Source: Bifidobacterium sp. ESL0704 (GTDB lineage Bacteria > Actinomycetota > Actinomycetes > Actinomycetales > Bifidobacteriaceae). Taken from it: a stretch of 64,000 bases of DNA. Under the pieces are notes generated by a model. The model made no database searches. It worked only from the letters and a program-made list of their open reading frames with translations, and was not told the DNA's origin. Positions within the stretch are counted from its first letter, which is position 1; each line of letters opens with the position of its first letter. The position numbers and the translations under genes were made by a program. This document shows positions 30,848-39,783 of the stretch, in pieces. Location of the stretch: contig NZ_CP113929.1 in NCBI RefSeq assembly GCF_029392075.1, forward strand, positions 1-64,000. The letters run 5' to 3'.

Positions 30848-33798
30848 AGCAATCGCCCGATTTGGAAGACGATGACGGCAAGGATATAGGCCACCACCAG
30901 CCCCGTCGCCACCGATTGCAGCGCGGTCTTCATGCCGTATTGCCGCTTCATTTCGGCCACTGTGGCCAGGCATGGCGTGTAGGCGAGGATGAAGATCATA
31001 AAGGCCGCGGCCGCAGCGTTGGGGTGCCCGTTGCTGGACTTTTCGAAACTCTTATGCACCGCCTGACCGAGGCTCCCCTGGCCCTGCGCCTGCTCGGATT
31101 GGTCGCCGGAATCGTTGATGGCGTAGCTCTGCGAAAGTGAGCCGACCACGACCTCCTTGGCCACGAATCCGGTGACCAGTGCCGAGGTGGCGTGCCAATC
31201 GTTGAAACCGGCCGGCTTGAAGATGGGAGCGATGGCTGAGGAAGCTGCGCCGAACACGGAATTCTCGACTTCGTCGACATGGCCGAAGGAGTTGGGATTG
31301 GCCGCTCCCGCAGCGCCAGCGGAAATCGGGATGGCGGAAAGCACCCACACGACGATGAGCATGGAGACGATGACGGAGCTCGCGCCGGTGATGAATGACC
31401 AGAGGCGCTGCAGCACCGACTTCAGCAATTGCAGCAGCCGCGGCATCTGGTAGGGCGGCAGTTCCATGGCGAACGGCTGGGTTTTGAGGTCCCTGAACTG
31501 CGTCTTGCGAAGCGCGAAGCCGACGGCCAGGATGATGGCGATGGAGCTGACATACATCAGGAAAATGGCCAGTCCCGCGAACTTGCCGAAAAAGGCGTAG
31601 GCGAGCACCACGTAGACGCTCAGTCGCGCGGAACAGGAAGTGAAGGGAATCAAGAGGCCGGTCAGCAAGCGTTGGCGCGAATCCGGCAGGGTGCGTGTGG
31701 AGGCCAGCGCCGGCAGATTGCAGCCGAAGCCGACCACCAGCGGCAGGAAGGCCCGCCCGTCGAGGCCGACCATACGCATCGCGCGGTCCATCACGAACGC
31801 GGCGCGGGCCAGGTAGCCCGAATCCTCCAAGAGCGAGAGAATGATGAACATGATGCCCATTGGCGGAATGAACGTGCAGACCGTAATCGCGCCGTTCAGG
31901 AACCCGTCGACCACCAGTGAATACAGCCACCCGTCAAGCGCACCCTTGCCGGCGATGGCGGTGAAGATCCAAGCGATGCCGCTGGTGCACCAGCCGCGCA
32001 ACGTGACGTCGAACCAGTCCTGCAAGGGGCCGGCCAGCGTGGTGGTCGCCTCGAAAACGAGGAACATGGTCACCAAAAAGACCACAATGCCGATGGCCGG
32101 GTGAAGCAGCACGCGGTCGAGTTTGTCCGAAAACGTTTCGCGGTTCGTCGTGGCCGCCGCACCTTGAGGCAAGTCTTTGTTGATTTCGCGCAGTTTTTTG
32201 GCAATCCATTCGAAGCGTTCGTCCGAAGTTGCCCGCACCCACTGCGAGACTTCCTCCTGTGAGGCGCTGGCAGGCGGCGCGGGGATACTGGTGACGGGCG
32301 TCGGCGCCAGCTGGACGTGAATCTCGCGGGAAACATCCGCTCCGCCATCGTCCAGAAGAAATGCCGCATTATCCGCCTTGGCTAGAGCGGTCTCCACGGC
32401 TTCCGAGGCTTTATATGCCGCCTCGCTTACCGCTTGTCTGGCGGTTTCTTTGCGGGTCTGCGTGCCGGTTTTGTTGGTGGCTTGACCGGTATCTCTAGCG
32501 GTGTCCGGTTTCCTTGCGAGGTTGCCTTGCTTGGTTTCGTTCCCGTTTTTATCCGCATTGTCGTAATGTGCCGGAATGAGACGCGGCTGGGAGTCATCTG
32601 TTTCCGTCGAATCTTGCGATGGCTTTTCGTGCGCGACCGTGTCGGTCACGGCCGTGGTATCTGATGACGGAGCTGTCTGTTCGAGTCCGTGTTCGGCTCT
32701 CTGCGCCTTGATTTCGGTCAAAGTCGCTGAGATGGTGTCTAATAACTCGGCCTTGCCGATGCCGGTGCGGCCGTCGACACGGATCATCGGAATACCTGGA
32801 AGGGTGCGTTTGAGACGTTGCAGGGTAATAGGAGAATCCTGCTTTTCCGCCAGATCGAGCATGGTCACCGCAATGATGATGGGGAATCCCAGGTCCATCA
32901 GCTGGCTCAAAAGATAATACGATTTTGAAGGTGAAGCCGCGTTGAACGTAAAGACAATGATGTCGGGCTTCGCATAGCTGCGACGGCCCATCGCCGCTTC
33001 CCCCGCAACCTGTTCGTCCGGGCTGTAGGCATCGAGCGAGGCCGTGCCGGGGGTGTCGATGAAATCCCAGCGCTCGCCATTGCGCTCCAAACTGCCGGAT
33101 TCCACCAAAACCGTGGTACCGGGTGCGTTCATAACGGTCGCGCTGGCGCCGAGCACCGCGTTGAACAGCGTTGATTTGCCGACGTTCGGATTGCCGACGA
33201 AAACGATGCGTGGGCTGGTGTGCTGGGGCTTGCCAGTGCCGCTGTCCGTTGATTCCATGCCGCTTATATCGTGGGTTTCGACGCTGTGATGCTGGTGACC
33301 ATGGCGTTGAGGTAGCAGCACCGCGAGTCCGCGACGATGATGGTGCCCGCCGTGTCCGCTGTGCCCGCCGTGTCCGCTGTGGTCTGCATGTCCCTCGTGC
33401 GTGGATTCGGCGCTGTGCCCACTTTCGGGTCTGCTGACGGAACCGCTTGTGCCGCAGGAATCCGCCGGTTCGGGCATCAGATCCAGGTTGTTGGGATTGT
33501 TTTCTCGGCTGCTGTCGGTGTTGCGACCGGTGCGATTGCTGGCGGGATTATCGGTGTTGCCGTGAGTGCTGGAATCGTTGGCATTGTACGCGTTGTCGCA
33601 GTTGTCGCAGTTGTCGCAGTCGTTGGAGTCGTGGGACTTGGTGGGATTACCAGCGGTGTTATACGCGTTGTTGGTGCTGTCGGGATCACTGGCGGCGTTG
33701 TTGCTATCGTGGCGGCTACGGTTTGCGTATCTGCTGGCCAGAAGCGTTTTCTTGTTTCCGAGTTTTTTGGCGGATGATGCTTGAGTTGTCTTATCCAT
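30844..33798 (-). CDS. feoB: Ferrous iron transporter FeoB, with long N-terminal extension
   Basis: 984 aa against about 770 in E. coli. Fe2+ uptake permease with a GTPase domain: G1 GNPNVGKST at 202-210, a NAPGTTV switch, DTPG and TMLDLAEK, then about eight membrane helices including the Gate motifs (FGCNLPALASTR, LIPFTSCSARL, TPCLATVAEMKRQYG). Odd parts: a 195-residue hydrophilic N-terminus with Asp/Asn-rich CDNCDNCDN (61-69) and a His-rich stretch (about 131-176, SGHGGHSGHGGHHH), and a charged insertion of roughly 120 residues between the G and membrane domains. The start at 33798 lies 39 bp after the feoA stop. Starts at M109 or M181 are possible alternatives. Confidence 0.93.
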   Translation of the reverse strand: MDKTTQASSAKKLGNKKTLLASRYANRSRHDSNNAASDPDSTNNAYNTAGNPTKSHDSNDCDNCDNCDNAYNANDSSTHGNTDNPASNRTGRNTDSSRENNPNNLDLMPEPADSCGTSGSVSRPESGHSAESTHEGHADHSGHGGHSGHGGHHHRRGLAVLLPQRHGHQHHSVETHDISGMESTDSGTGKPQHTSPRIVFVGNPNVGKSTLFNAVLGASATVMNAPGTTVLVESGSLERNGERWDFIDTPGTASLDAYSPDEQVAGEAAMGRRSYAKPDIIVFTFNAASPSKSYYLLSQLMDLGFPIIIAVTMLDLAEKQDSPITLQRLKRTLPGIPMIRVDGRTGIGKAELLDTISATLTEIKAQRAEHGLEQTAPSSDTTAVTDTVAHEKPSQDSTETDDSQPRLIPAHYDNADKNGNETKQGNLARKPDTARDTGQATNKTGTQTRKETARQAVSEAAYKASEAVETALAKADNAAFLLDDGGADVSREIHVQLAPTPVTSIPAPPASASQEEVSQWVRATSDERFEWIAKKLREINKDLPQGAAATTNRETFSDKLDRVLLHPAIGIVVFLVTMFLVFEATTTLAGPLQDWFDVTLRGWCTSGIAWIFTAIAGKGALDGWLYSLVVDGFLNGAITVCTFIPPMGIMFIILSLLEDSGYLARAAFVMDRAMRMVGLDGRAFLPLVVGFGCNLPALASTRTLPDSRQRLLTGLLIPFTSCSARLSVYVVLAYAFFGKFAGLAIFLMYVSSIAIILAVGFALRKTQFRDLKTQPFAMELPPYQMPRLLQLLKSVLQRLWSFITGASSVIVSMLIVVWVLSAIPISAGAAGAANPNSFGHVDEVENSVFGAASSAIAPIFKPAGFNDWHATSALVTGFVAKEVVVGSLSQSYAINDSGDQSEQAQGQGSLGQAVHKSFEKSSNGHPNAAAAAFMIFILAYTPCLATVAEMKRQYGMKTALQSVATGLVVAYILAVIVFQIGRLL

Positions 33799-33837
33799 AT
33801 TTCGCCCGCCAAGTTTTGTCGATATTGCTATTTGCTA

Positions 33838-34095
33838 CTATAAACGTTGCGTGCGAGGGGATACGAAAATATGGCGTGCAGTGGCTCCGTCGATGGCGAT
33901 GCGTTCACCGCCGTGGGCAACCACGCATCCGCCGAACATCGCCTTTTGGATAACGCGAACCGGTTCGTGCACGCGGAACCCAAGCTCGTTCAGCCTAAAG
34001 CGGCTGCGGGCCTCGAAATCCATCCTGCATATCTCCACCTCAACACCGAGTGGGCAGGTTCGCAACGTTTCAGCCATACTTGGACAATAGCTCAT
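33838..34095 (-). CDS. feoA: FeoA family protein
   Basis: About 85 aa from the ATG at 34095. The sequence shows the SH3-like FeoA pattern: TCPLGVEVEICRMDFEARSRFRLNELGFRVHEPVRVIQK (quoted in part), then GGCVVAHGGERIAIDGATARHIFV. FeoA is a small cytosolic partner needed for FeoB activity. It heads the feoA-feoB-feoC operon. The frame stays open upstream to 34182, and no start has a clear ribosome site, so the 5' end is uncertain. Confidence 0.85.
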   Translation of the reverse strand: MSYCPSMAETLRTCPLGVEVEICRMDFEARSRFRLNELGFRVHEPVRVIQKAMFGGCVVAHGGERIAIDGATARHIFVSPRTQRL

Positions 34096-34296
34096 TGTGT
34101 GCGGTGAGTAAAGGGATTTGCCTGAAAATTTCAAATTTATCGACATCTGAAGAGGAAGCCAAGCATCATTAGTAGCGCCCATGCCATGATATTCAGCAGA
34201 ATTATTCCATATTATCCCAAAATAATCTTTAATTTGGCATAATATAGAATAAAGTGGAATAAATTGAGATAAAGTAAAGAGCGAAAGGTTCCTATT

Positions 34297-35541
34297 GTGT
34301 CGGAATCAATTGAAAGTCCTGTAGAAATAACATTGCTACGAGCGATGAATCCATTCTCTCCCGGAGCGGGACGGCAACCTGCAGCCTTAGTGGGGAGGCA
34401 GCGTGAACTGGAGCAGATGGATTTGCTGTTGGCTCGCACCAAGGCCAAGCGTACTTCGCAGGGAATTATTTATCGTGGTTTGCGAGGCGTTGGGAAAACT
34501 GTTTTGTTGATTCGGTTGCAGGAAATGGCGAGGAATATGCATATGCCTACAGTCCGTATTGAGGCAACTGGCAATGAGATCGATGATTATGTTGATTTAT
34601 TCCAAGAACTTGCCAAAGTCAGTAAAGACGTCCATGACTCGAAGTTTCGTCTTCAGGTTCCTAAGATTTTCAGCGATGTCAGATCAATGTCTATCAATAT
34701 TTTGGGCAATGGCATCACCATTGCGAGAGATAATGGTGCGAAGACCGAGGAAACTTACAATTCAAATGCATATCAGCTTGAACTATTGATTGAAGGTTTG
34801 GCTAGAGCCGCACAGGAATCAGATTTGGGTTTGTTTGTGTTCGTAGATGAGTTTCAGGAAATGTCTCCTGGGCTTATGGGAACTCTGATTACTTTGCAGC
34901 ATCGGATGGGCCAGGAGAATCTGCCTTTTTATATCATTGGAGCCGGTCTTCCGGATCTGCCAAGAGCACTTACAAAATGCCGTTCATACGCGGAAAGACT
35001 TTTTGAATATCGTGAGGTTGGCAGGGTTTCTTACGAGGATGCAGAACAGGGTTTTCAAAGTACAGTAGAGAAAGGCGGCAGACGTTTTACTGATGAGGCG
35101 CTTGCGCGATTGGTGAAAGACTCTCAAGGATATCCTTATTTCATACAGGCATATGGTGAAGCGGCATGGAATAAATCAGCGGTTTCGCCGATTCCTCTTG
35201 AGGCTGTGGAGGAAGGTGAAGCCGACGCCCGCGCGTCACTTGATGAAGGATTGTATGCGTCTAGATGGCAGCGCGCCACACCTGCTGGCAGAACCTATCT
35301 TGCGGCGATGGCCTCTCTTATTGATGAGATGGACGGTATTGATAACTGTGGTACGGGTGAAGTTGCTGAGGCCATGAAAAGAGATTCTCGCGGACTATCA
35401 AAAATACAAGGTAAGCTCATTGAGCTTGGTTTAATCTATTCGCCGGAACGCGGAAAAATCGCGTTTACCGTTCCGGGGATGGCCAGCTTTATTCATCGTA
35501 TGGATCCATCTTTGGAACAGGTTTATGATAAACAGATATAG
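34297..35541 (+). CDS. P-loop ATPase of unknown role
   Basis: 414 aa. An N-terminal LVGRQRELEQMDLLLAR segment and Walker A GLRGVGKT (about 62-69), Walker B LGLFVFVDEFQEM (about 182-194), and sensor-like FYIIGAGLPDLPRAL identify a STAND/AAA ATPase of the kind annotated only as ATP-binding protein. The C-terminal 100 residues could form a winged helix (EVAEAMKRDSRGLSKIQGKLIELGLIYS). The GTG start at 34297 follows GAAAGG; the upstream DNA is very AT-rich. It borders the integrated element but lies outside its direct repeats. Codon use is more AT-rich than in the neighbours, which hints at transfer. Confidence 0.75.
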   Translation: MSESIESPVEITLLRAMNPFSPGAGRQPAALVGRQRELEQMDLLLARTKAKRTSQGIIYRGLRGVGKTVLLIRLQEMARNMHMPTVRIEATGNEIDDYVDLFQELAKVSKDVHDSKFRLQVPKIFSDVRSMSINILGNGITIARDNGAKTEETYNSNAYQLELLIEGLARAAQESDLGLFVFVDEFQEMSPGLMGTLITLQHRMGQENLPFYIIGAGLPDLPRALTKCRSYAERLFEYREVGRVSYEDAEQGFQSTVEKGGRRFTDEALARLVKDSQGYPYFIQAYGEAAWNKSAVSPIPLEAVEEGEADARASLDEGLYASRWQRATPAGRTYLAAMASLIDEMDGIDNCGTGEVAEAMKRDSRGLSKIQGKLIELGLIYSPERGKIAFTVPGMASFIHRMDPSLEQVYDKQI

Positions 35542-35935
35542 CGAAGGAAAGAGCTGGATTCTCTTCCATATGGTTATTTCTTGCTTAGGAAAGACCTTTA
35601 TTGCTTTGTACAGTCCCTGATAAATGCGATTTGTCTTTTAATTATCATCAGGATGAGAAAAAGATGACGTAATTCTCCAGTTGCGTCATGCTTTCATTTT
35701 CAATGAAATAATCATAGTCGTTTGCAGGAAGATTCCATGTTGCGGAATTCCCCCTCATTGAGGAAACCGACTTCGATTTGGTAATGAACCAGGGTTGAAA
35801 CTTGTATAGTCCATACAGCCTCAACGTTCTTCGTGCAACATACGTGCAACTAGATGTGATGAAAATGGCCTATTTCGGCCTAAATCTGCCTCGCAGCAAA
35901 GTAAAGAAAACCCCTAAAAGGGTAATGTTTTCAAG
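35542..35935. other. Spacer left of the integrated element
   Basis: No gene seen. It holds a small hairpin TGACGTAA/TTGCGTCA (35665-35688) and a direct pair CGTGCAAC-AT-ACGTGCAAC at about 35832-35851, which resembles integrase arm sites but lies outside the left attachment repeat. Confidence 0.4.
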
Positions 35936-35989
35936 GGATTTCGGAGTGGAGCTAGCCGGGTTCGAACCGGCGACCCTCTGCTTGCAAAG
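35936..35989. repeat. attL: Left attachment site, with tRNA-Ala 3' fragment
   Basis: 54 bp identical to 39889-39942. Bases 35947-35989 equal the 3' 43 bases of the tRNA-Ala gene (T arm and part of the anticodon stem), and the match stops after TTGCAAAG. It is the displaced end produced by site-specific integration. Confidence 0.92.
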
Positions 35990-36049
35990 TCTAGCAACTT
36001 TAACCCGCAATCCCCTATTTTACAACGGTTTCCGCAAACCTTGTACACG

Positions 36050-36078
36050 GCTTGCACCCCCTATGCACCCTTAGCATT
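36050..36078. repeat. Left integrase arm-type repeat
   Basis: 29 bp that recurs with a single change at 39783-39811. It holds two related words, TTGCACCCCC and ATGCACCCTTAGC, typical of arm sites for tyrosine integrases. It lies 61 bp inside the left attachment site, and its partner lies 78 bp inside the right one. Confidence 0.7.
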
Positions 36079-36146
36079 CAAAATCGGTTCGCAAAGGTTC
36101 CGAAAACGTGACGGGAATAGTCCGAAAATACGGTAGTCTATAGAAC

Positions 36147-36839
36147 ATGGAAATTGGGCAAGACGCAGAAGGCAACATGTGCGTTGCGTCGGTGCCATGC
36201 AATTTGTACAAAGGGCACGACGTAGACGCGTGTGAACGGAAACGTGTTACTGATTGCCCGATTTGTAACGAATACTTTAGGTCAAACGGAATGACCCGTG
36301 TTGAGCGAAGAAGCGTTGAGCAAAGTGAGTTAGACGGTGCTACTCAAATTCTTTTGGCAATTGTGCCAGCACTGACGAAACATGCCGAAACTGTGGTAGC
36401 TAAAGCTCGTGACAATGGCCGTATAAGTGACGTGCTGGAACTGATTCATGATTTAGCTGAAACGCTGAGCTTAAACGCAGAAAGTATTAACTTCAAGAGC
36501 AAGCCTATTGAGCACTTTATATGGGAAGAAAGCAATGGGCAGCATGATGAGGTTTGTTCTTTAGATGAGCGTTTGGCTAGTCTTTTGGCATCGCTGCTTT
36601 TGGAATTTATCTGTGTGAAACGTGGCGGGTGTGTTGACGGTTTGCGTAAGACTTTCAACATCTACGCTTACTTGCTTTTCGTAACGTTGTTGCTGATACT
36701 TCGTATAAAGCAAAGCGAGAATACCGCGAGAGCGATTTTAATCAATCCGCCACCGGATATTTCACCAACTGTTGTTTTACTGATCGTGGCGTTTATCCTT
36801 GCGCCTCGTGCCCCTCAGCTCTGCCCCAAAGTGGCTTAA
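36147..36839 (+). CDS. Hypothetical element protein with cysteine-rich N-terminus
   Basis: 230 aa. The N-terminal 40 residues hold five cysteines (C12, C18, C29, C37, C40; the last pair CPIC), a possible metal site. The middle is helical and charged, and the C-terminal 60 residues contain two hydrophobic segments (YAYLLFVTLLLILRI and PTVVLLIVAFILAPR). I do not recognise it. No strong ribosome site precedes the ATG. It is flanked by imperfect inverted repeats (36111-36131 and 36854-36871). It could be an accessory or cargo gene of the element. Confidence 0.5.
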   Translation: MEIGQDAEGNMCVASVPCNLYKGHDVDACERKRVTDCPICNEYFRSNGMTRVERRSVEQSELDGATQILLAIVPALTKHAETVVAKARDNGRISDVLELIHDLAETLSLNAESINFKSKPIEHFIWEESNGQHDEVCSLDERLASLLASLLLEFICVKRGGCVDGLRKTFNIYAYLLFVTLLLILRIKQSENTARAILINPPPDISPTVVLLIVAFILAPRAPQLCPKVA

Positions 36840-36880
36840 CTGGGGGTGCGAAAGTATCCGAACTATCCCGTAGACGCTTA

Positions 36881-36898
36881 GTGTCATGCCCACGGGAG
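36881..36898. promoter_or_regulatory. Candidate element operator, copy 1
   Basis: GTGTCATGCCCACGGGAG; 16 of 18 bases recur at 39766-39783, next to the integrase gene. This copy is 57 bp before the HTH gene, so both could be bound by that protein. Confidence 0.4.
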
Positions 36899-36954
36899 AT
36901 AGCAAGTAATTTCAGTTCGGACAACTCGGCCCCAAACACGAGGGGTAATCAATC

Positions 36955-37281
36955 GTGTCAAAGGAACGCACAAACCGCAAACAGGTAGGCCGTCTTCTCG
37001 CCTCGAAGCCTGAAGCAGCCGACATGCTCGGCATTTCCGAAGCAACCCTAGAGCGTCTTTCGCGCAAGGGTGCCATAGCCGTAGTTCAGGTGCCTAGTAC
37101 TGGCAAAGTCGGCCGACCACGCAACATGTATGCTGTTGCCGACATTCAGCACTTCATCGACTCGCAACGTGTCTATCTGGACGAAACCACCGATGTACGC
37201 AAGTCCAGGCCGAACCGTAGTCATTCGCGCAAGCCGCGACGTTCGGCGGTCGAGGCACTGCGGAAAGCGGGTGTGCGGTGA
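36955..37281 (+). CDS. Helix-turn-helix protein, excisionase/regulator-like
   Basis: 108 aa. A helix-turn-helix like that of MerR/excisionase proteins lies at about 15-60: ASKPEAADMLGISEATLERLSRKGAI followed by RPRNMYAVADIQHFI (quoted in part). The C-terminus is basic. Integrative elements commonly carry such a gene as directionality factor or repressor. GTG start with GAGGGG upstream. Its stop overlaps the next GTG, so it begins a three-gene operon running towards the iterons. Confidence 0.75.
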   Translation: MSKERTNRKQVGRLLASKPEAADMLGISEATLERLSRKGAIAVVQVPSTGKVGRPRNMYAVADIQHFIDSQRVYLDETTDVRKSRPNRSHSRKPRRSAVEALRKAGVR

Positions 37282-37679
37282 AGCGTGGCGACAAACTGAT
37301 AGACCGTGAGACCGGTACGTTGAAAGACTACGTGGTACGACGTATTTACGAATATTGCGCCGAACAGTGCAAGCACCATAGTGGCTATAAGCTCATGGCC
37401 TACGGGCCAATGGCGCAACGTGTCGGGTTGCCGTGGCTCTGGATTGGCAGCGACAACGCCAAGACCATCGTGCTGTTGCGTAACGCCCTCGAACGGATTG
37501 AGGCAATCGACTGTATCCGTGTCAAACCGGCCAACCACACAAGCGTGAAAGTGCTGTTGCGCCGTAATCCAAAGAAGTTCTACAAGCGGCTTCACTGGGA
37601 GATTGACGGGCTGTTCGGCTGGGAACTAGACCATGATGAAGAGATTGGGCAGAACGCCGATGGGGCAACATTTGACTAA
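37278..37679 (+). CDS. Hypothetical protein upstream of the initiator gene
   Basis: 133 aa, GTG start overlapping the previous stop. The middle shows VGLPWLWIGSDNAKTIVLLRNALERIEAIDCIRVKP (quoted in part), which might be a winged-helix fold, but I recognise no family. Its 3' end overlaps the next gene by 47 bp. The position between HTH protein and iterons suggests a role in replication or its control. Confidence 0.65.
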   Translation: MKRGDKLIDRETGTLKDYVVRRIYEYCAEQCKHHSGYKLMAYGPMAQRVGLPWLWIGSDNAKTIVLLRNALERIEAIDCIRVKPANHTSVKVLLRRNPKKFYKRLHWEIDGLFGWELDHDEEIGQNADGATFD

Positions 37680-38076
37680 GTGGGCCGGACGCATAGCCGG
37701 ACTATACAAGCTCAGCCCACTGGCTCAAATTGTACTATTGCGTATGTCCACGTATGCGCTCGACCATGAGACGAAACTACAAGACACAGACCGGCGCAAG
37801 CCACGTTCGGTGTGCTTCATATCCCGCAAGAACCTTGCCCGGGAGATATACAACGATCCCGGCAAGGCCCGCAACCTCGACCGCCCTATCAGTGAGTTGA
37901 AGGCCGCTGGGCTGATAGAGCCGACCGGCAAACCGGCAAGCCGTGGGCATGTGCAAGAGTTCCGGTTACGCATAGATGAATCTGTTGAGCTGTTCTCCCA
38001 ACTGCTTCGTGAACGCTATCCACATGAGGCGCAAGAGCTTGGACGGATAGCGAGGCGGATTGAACGCAAGACATGA
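37633..38076 (+). CDS. Probable replication initiator (winged helix) of the element
   Basis: 147 aa. It has the look of a replication-protein winged helix: LSPLAQIVLLRMSTYALDH, then ISRKNLAREIYNDPGKARNLDRPISELKAAGLIEPTG (quoted in part), with a basic C-terminus. The gene ends four bases before the first of six iterons, the standard arrangement of an iteron-binding Rep and its origin. It is shorter than full plasmid Rep proteins (250-350 aa), so it may be a one-domain initiator or only a regulator. It overlaps the preceding gene. Confidence 0.6.
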   Translation: MMKRLGRTPMGQHLTKWAGRIAGLYKLSPLAQIVLLRMSTYALDHETKLQDTDRRKPRSVCFISRKNLAREIYNDPGKARNLDRPISELKAAGLIEPTGKPASRGHVQEFRLRIDESVELFSQLLRERYPHEAQELGRIARRIERKT

Positions 38077-38079
38077 GGC

Positions 38080-38240
38080 AAAGCACCTACACCATGTGGG
38101 TGCTAACCGTCTTGTTCACTCGGGAGAAAGCACCTACATGATGTGTCGAAAGCACCCACATGATGTGTCAAAGCACCCACACCATGTGTGCGAAAGCACC
38201 CACACCATGTGTCTAAAGCACCTACACCATGTGGGTGCCT
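38080..38240. repeat. Iteron array (six copies), probable element origin
   Basis: Copies of AAAGCACCYACAYSATGTGK begin at 38080, 38127, 38149, 38170, 38193 and 38215. The last five are 21-23 bp apart, about two helical turns. The first and last copies are perfect palindromes of the form GCACC-TACACCATG-TGGGTGC. Regular helical spacing next to a Rep-like gene indicates a replication origin rather than CRISPR: there are no unique spacers. Confidence 0.8.
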
Positions 38241-38280
38241 ATAAGAATAAAAGAAAGTAAAGTAAGTTAAAAGGATAAAA

Positions 38281-38480
38281 GGTCACCCGCCGGTTTCATC
38301 TCGACGCTTCGGTTGGTGACCTCGTTTTTTAAAAAGCAAAGGGGCCAAATCACCCCGCGCCAAGATTTGCGCTCTCTCAAACTAAATAAAAAAACAATGG
38401 GCACGAAATGGCAGATAAATATCAAGAATCCAGTTTTTTAAAAGATTTGTATTTATCTAGACCAGTTGTGCCCGTGATAC
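38281..38480. other. Spacer with convergent terminator
   Basis: GGTCACC (38281-38287) and GGTGACC (about 38314-38320) pair ahead of TCGTTTTTTAAAAA, a likely terminator of the plus-strand operon. The rest, AT-rich, separates it from the convergent integrase gene; nothing else is seen. Confidence 0.5.
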
Positions 38481-39749
38481 TCACGCTGCCATTCTCGCTT
38501 TCAGCTTGTAGTGTCCCGTATCGGTGTCGGCCTTGCCGCCGTGAATGACGGTAAGACTCTGCCTCACGCCTTCTCGGCTCATTTGCTCTTGCGCCAGCCT
38601 CGACATGTTCGCGGCTATCTGGCGTTCGCGTTCCTCGGTGGCGTGCTGGTAAATCAGCGCGGCCCGTGAGCTGCTATGACCCATGAGTGACATGAGTTCC
38701 TTCGTCGTGGCCCCGGTCTGCGCGGCCATAGTCGCGCAAGTGTGCCGAAGGTCGTGAAAACGAAGGTCTGGACGGTTCGCGGCCTTTCGCGCGACTCTGA
38801 AGAGCTTGCCGACCACGTTGTTGCTCATGGGCGTGCCGTTGCGCGTGGGAAACACGTAATCGTCATTCTTTGGCCCCGTGAACGTGCGAAGATGCTTGGT
38901 CAACAGTTCCGTGAGGTGTGGCGGCAGAAACACCACGCGGCGACCCGCTTTCGTCTTGGTCGGTTCCTTCTCGTAGAGCTTGCCGTTAAGCCGGTAGGTC
39001 TGCTTGTTGACGTTGAGCCGGTAACCCCTAGAACCGTCGTCAAGTATCGTCAGTGCCACGTCGGCCCTTGTCAGTCCCGCCAACTCGCTGAAGCGAAGCC
39101 CCGACCACGCCGCCACATGGATAAGCGCCCTATAGCGTTCCGGCATGTTGTCCGCTATCGTCTCAATCTGTCCGATCGTGGCGGGTTTGCGTTCCACTGC
39201 CTCGCTCGTGCCAGCGCCTTTTATCGTGCAAGGGTTCGCCGTGATTATCTGGTCTCGAACCGCCGTCGCCATGATGCCATGAAGCAGACGGTAGGCTTGC
39301 GCCGTCCGTGTCTTGCCCGTCGTGTCACTTCGTGGCACGTCGCCCGACTCGCTGCGTGCCTTGAACCGTCCAAGCAGCCAACGCCGCCATTCCTTGACCA
39401 CGCTCGGGGTGATGTCCTTCAGGGCGAAGGCCCCGAGGAACGGTAGCAGATGTTCGTCAATCAAGCCCGCGTAAATCTGCGCTGTCTTGGGCCTGATTGT
39501 CTCGCGTTTGTCCAGCAGCCACGAGATTGAGTATTCCTCGAACGTCTCGGCGGCTTTGTCCAAGTCGATTCGTTCGTTGTTGTTCAGGCGACTGCGTATG
39601 TCTGCCAGCCATGAGTCTGCCGCCGACTTCGTGGCGAACGTATCCGGTGCCGTCCTTCTGTGCCCGGCATGGTCAACGTAGGACGCTTGAAAACGTCCCG
39701 ACCTCATTTGTTTGATTTTTCCAAAATTTCGTCTTGTTTTTTTATTCAT
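38481..39749 (-). CDS. int: Tyrosine site-specific integrase
   Basis: 422 aa from the ATG at 39749 (the frame extends to 39797). An N-terminal arm-binding region (FGKIKQMRSGRFQASYVDHAGHRRTAPDTF) and a core-binding SAM-like domain (about 60-150) precede the catalytic domain with Arg in SGLRFSEL, a Lys in the beta-hairpin around KTKAGRRVVFLPP, HDLRH, the His of LMGHSSS and Tyr in LIYQHATEE. All catalytic residues are present, so it should be active. It lies next to the right attachment site in tRNA-Ala and reads away from it. Confidence 0.95.
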   Translation of the reverse strand: MNKKTRRNFGKIKQMRSGRFQASYVDHAGHRRTAPDTFATKSAADSWLADIRSRLNNNERIDLDKAAETFEEYSISWLLDKRETIRPKTAQIYAGLIDEHLLPFLGAFALKDITPSVVKEWRRWLLGRFKARSESGDVPRSDTTGKTRTAQAYRLLHGIMATAVRDQIITANPCTIKGAGTSEAVERKPATIGQIETIADNMPERYRALIHVAAWSGLRFSELAGLTRADVALTILDDGSRGYRLNVNKQTYRLNGKLYEKEPTKTKAGRRVVFLPPHLTELLTKHLRTFTGPKNDDYVFPTRNGTPMSNNVVGKLFRVARKAANRPDLRFHDLRHTCATMAAQTGATTKELMSLMGHSSSRAALIYQHATEERERQIAANMSRLAQEQMSREGVRQSLTVIHGGKADTDTGHYKLKARMAA

Positions 39750-39765
39750 AACAACCACCCCCGGT

Positions 39766-39783
39766 GTGTCATGTTCACGGGAG
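39766..39783. promoter_or_regulatory. Candidate element operator, copy 2
   Basis: GTGTCATGTTCACGGGAG, 16/18 identical to 36881-36898, sitting 17 bp upstream of the integrase start and joined to the right arm repeat. Confidence 0.4.

Noticed and set aside
35947..35989. Second tRNA-Ala gene
   Set aside because: Only the 3' 43 bases match; it lacks the acceptor 5' strand and D arm, so it is an attachment-site fragment.
38080..38240. Possible CRISPR array
   Set aside because: Repeats are about 21 bp with almost no spacer between them and no unique spacers or cas genes; they fit iterons.
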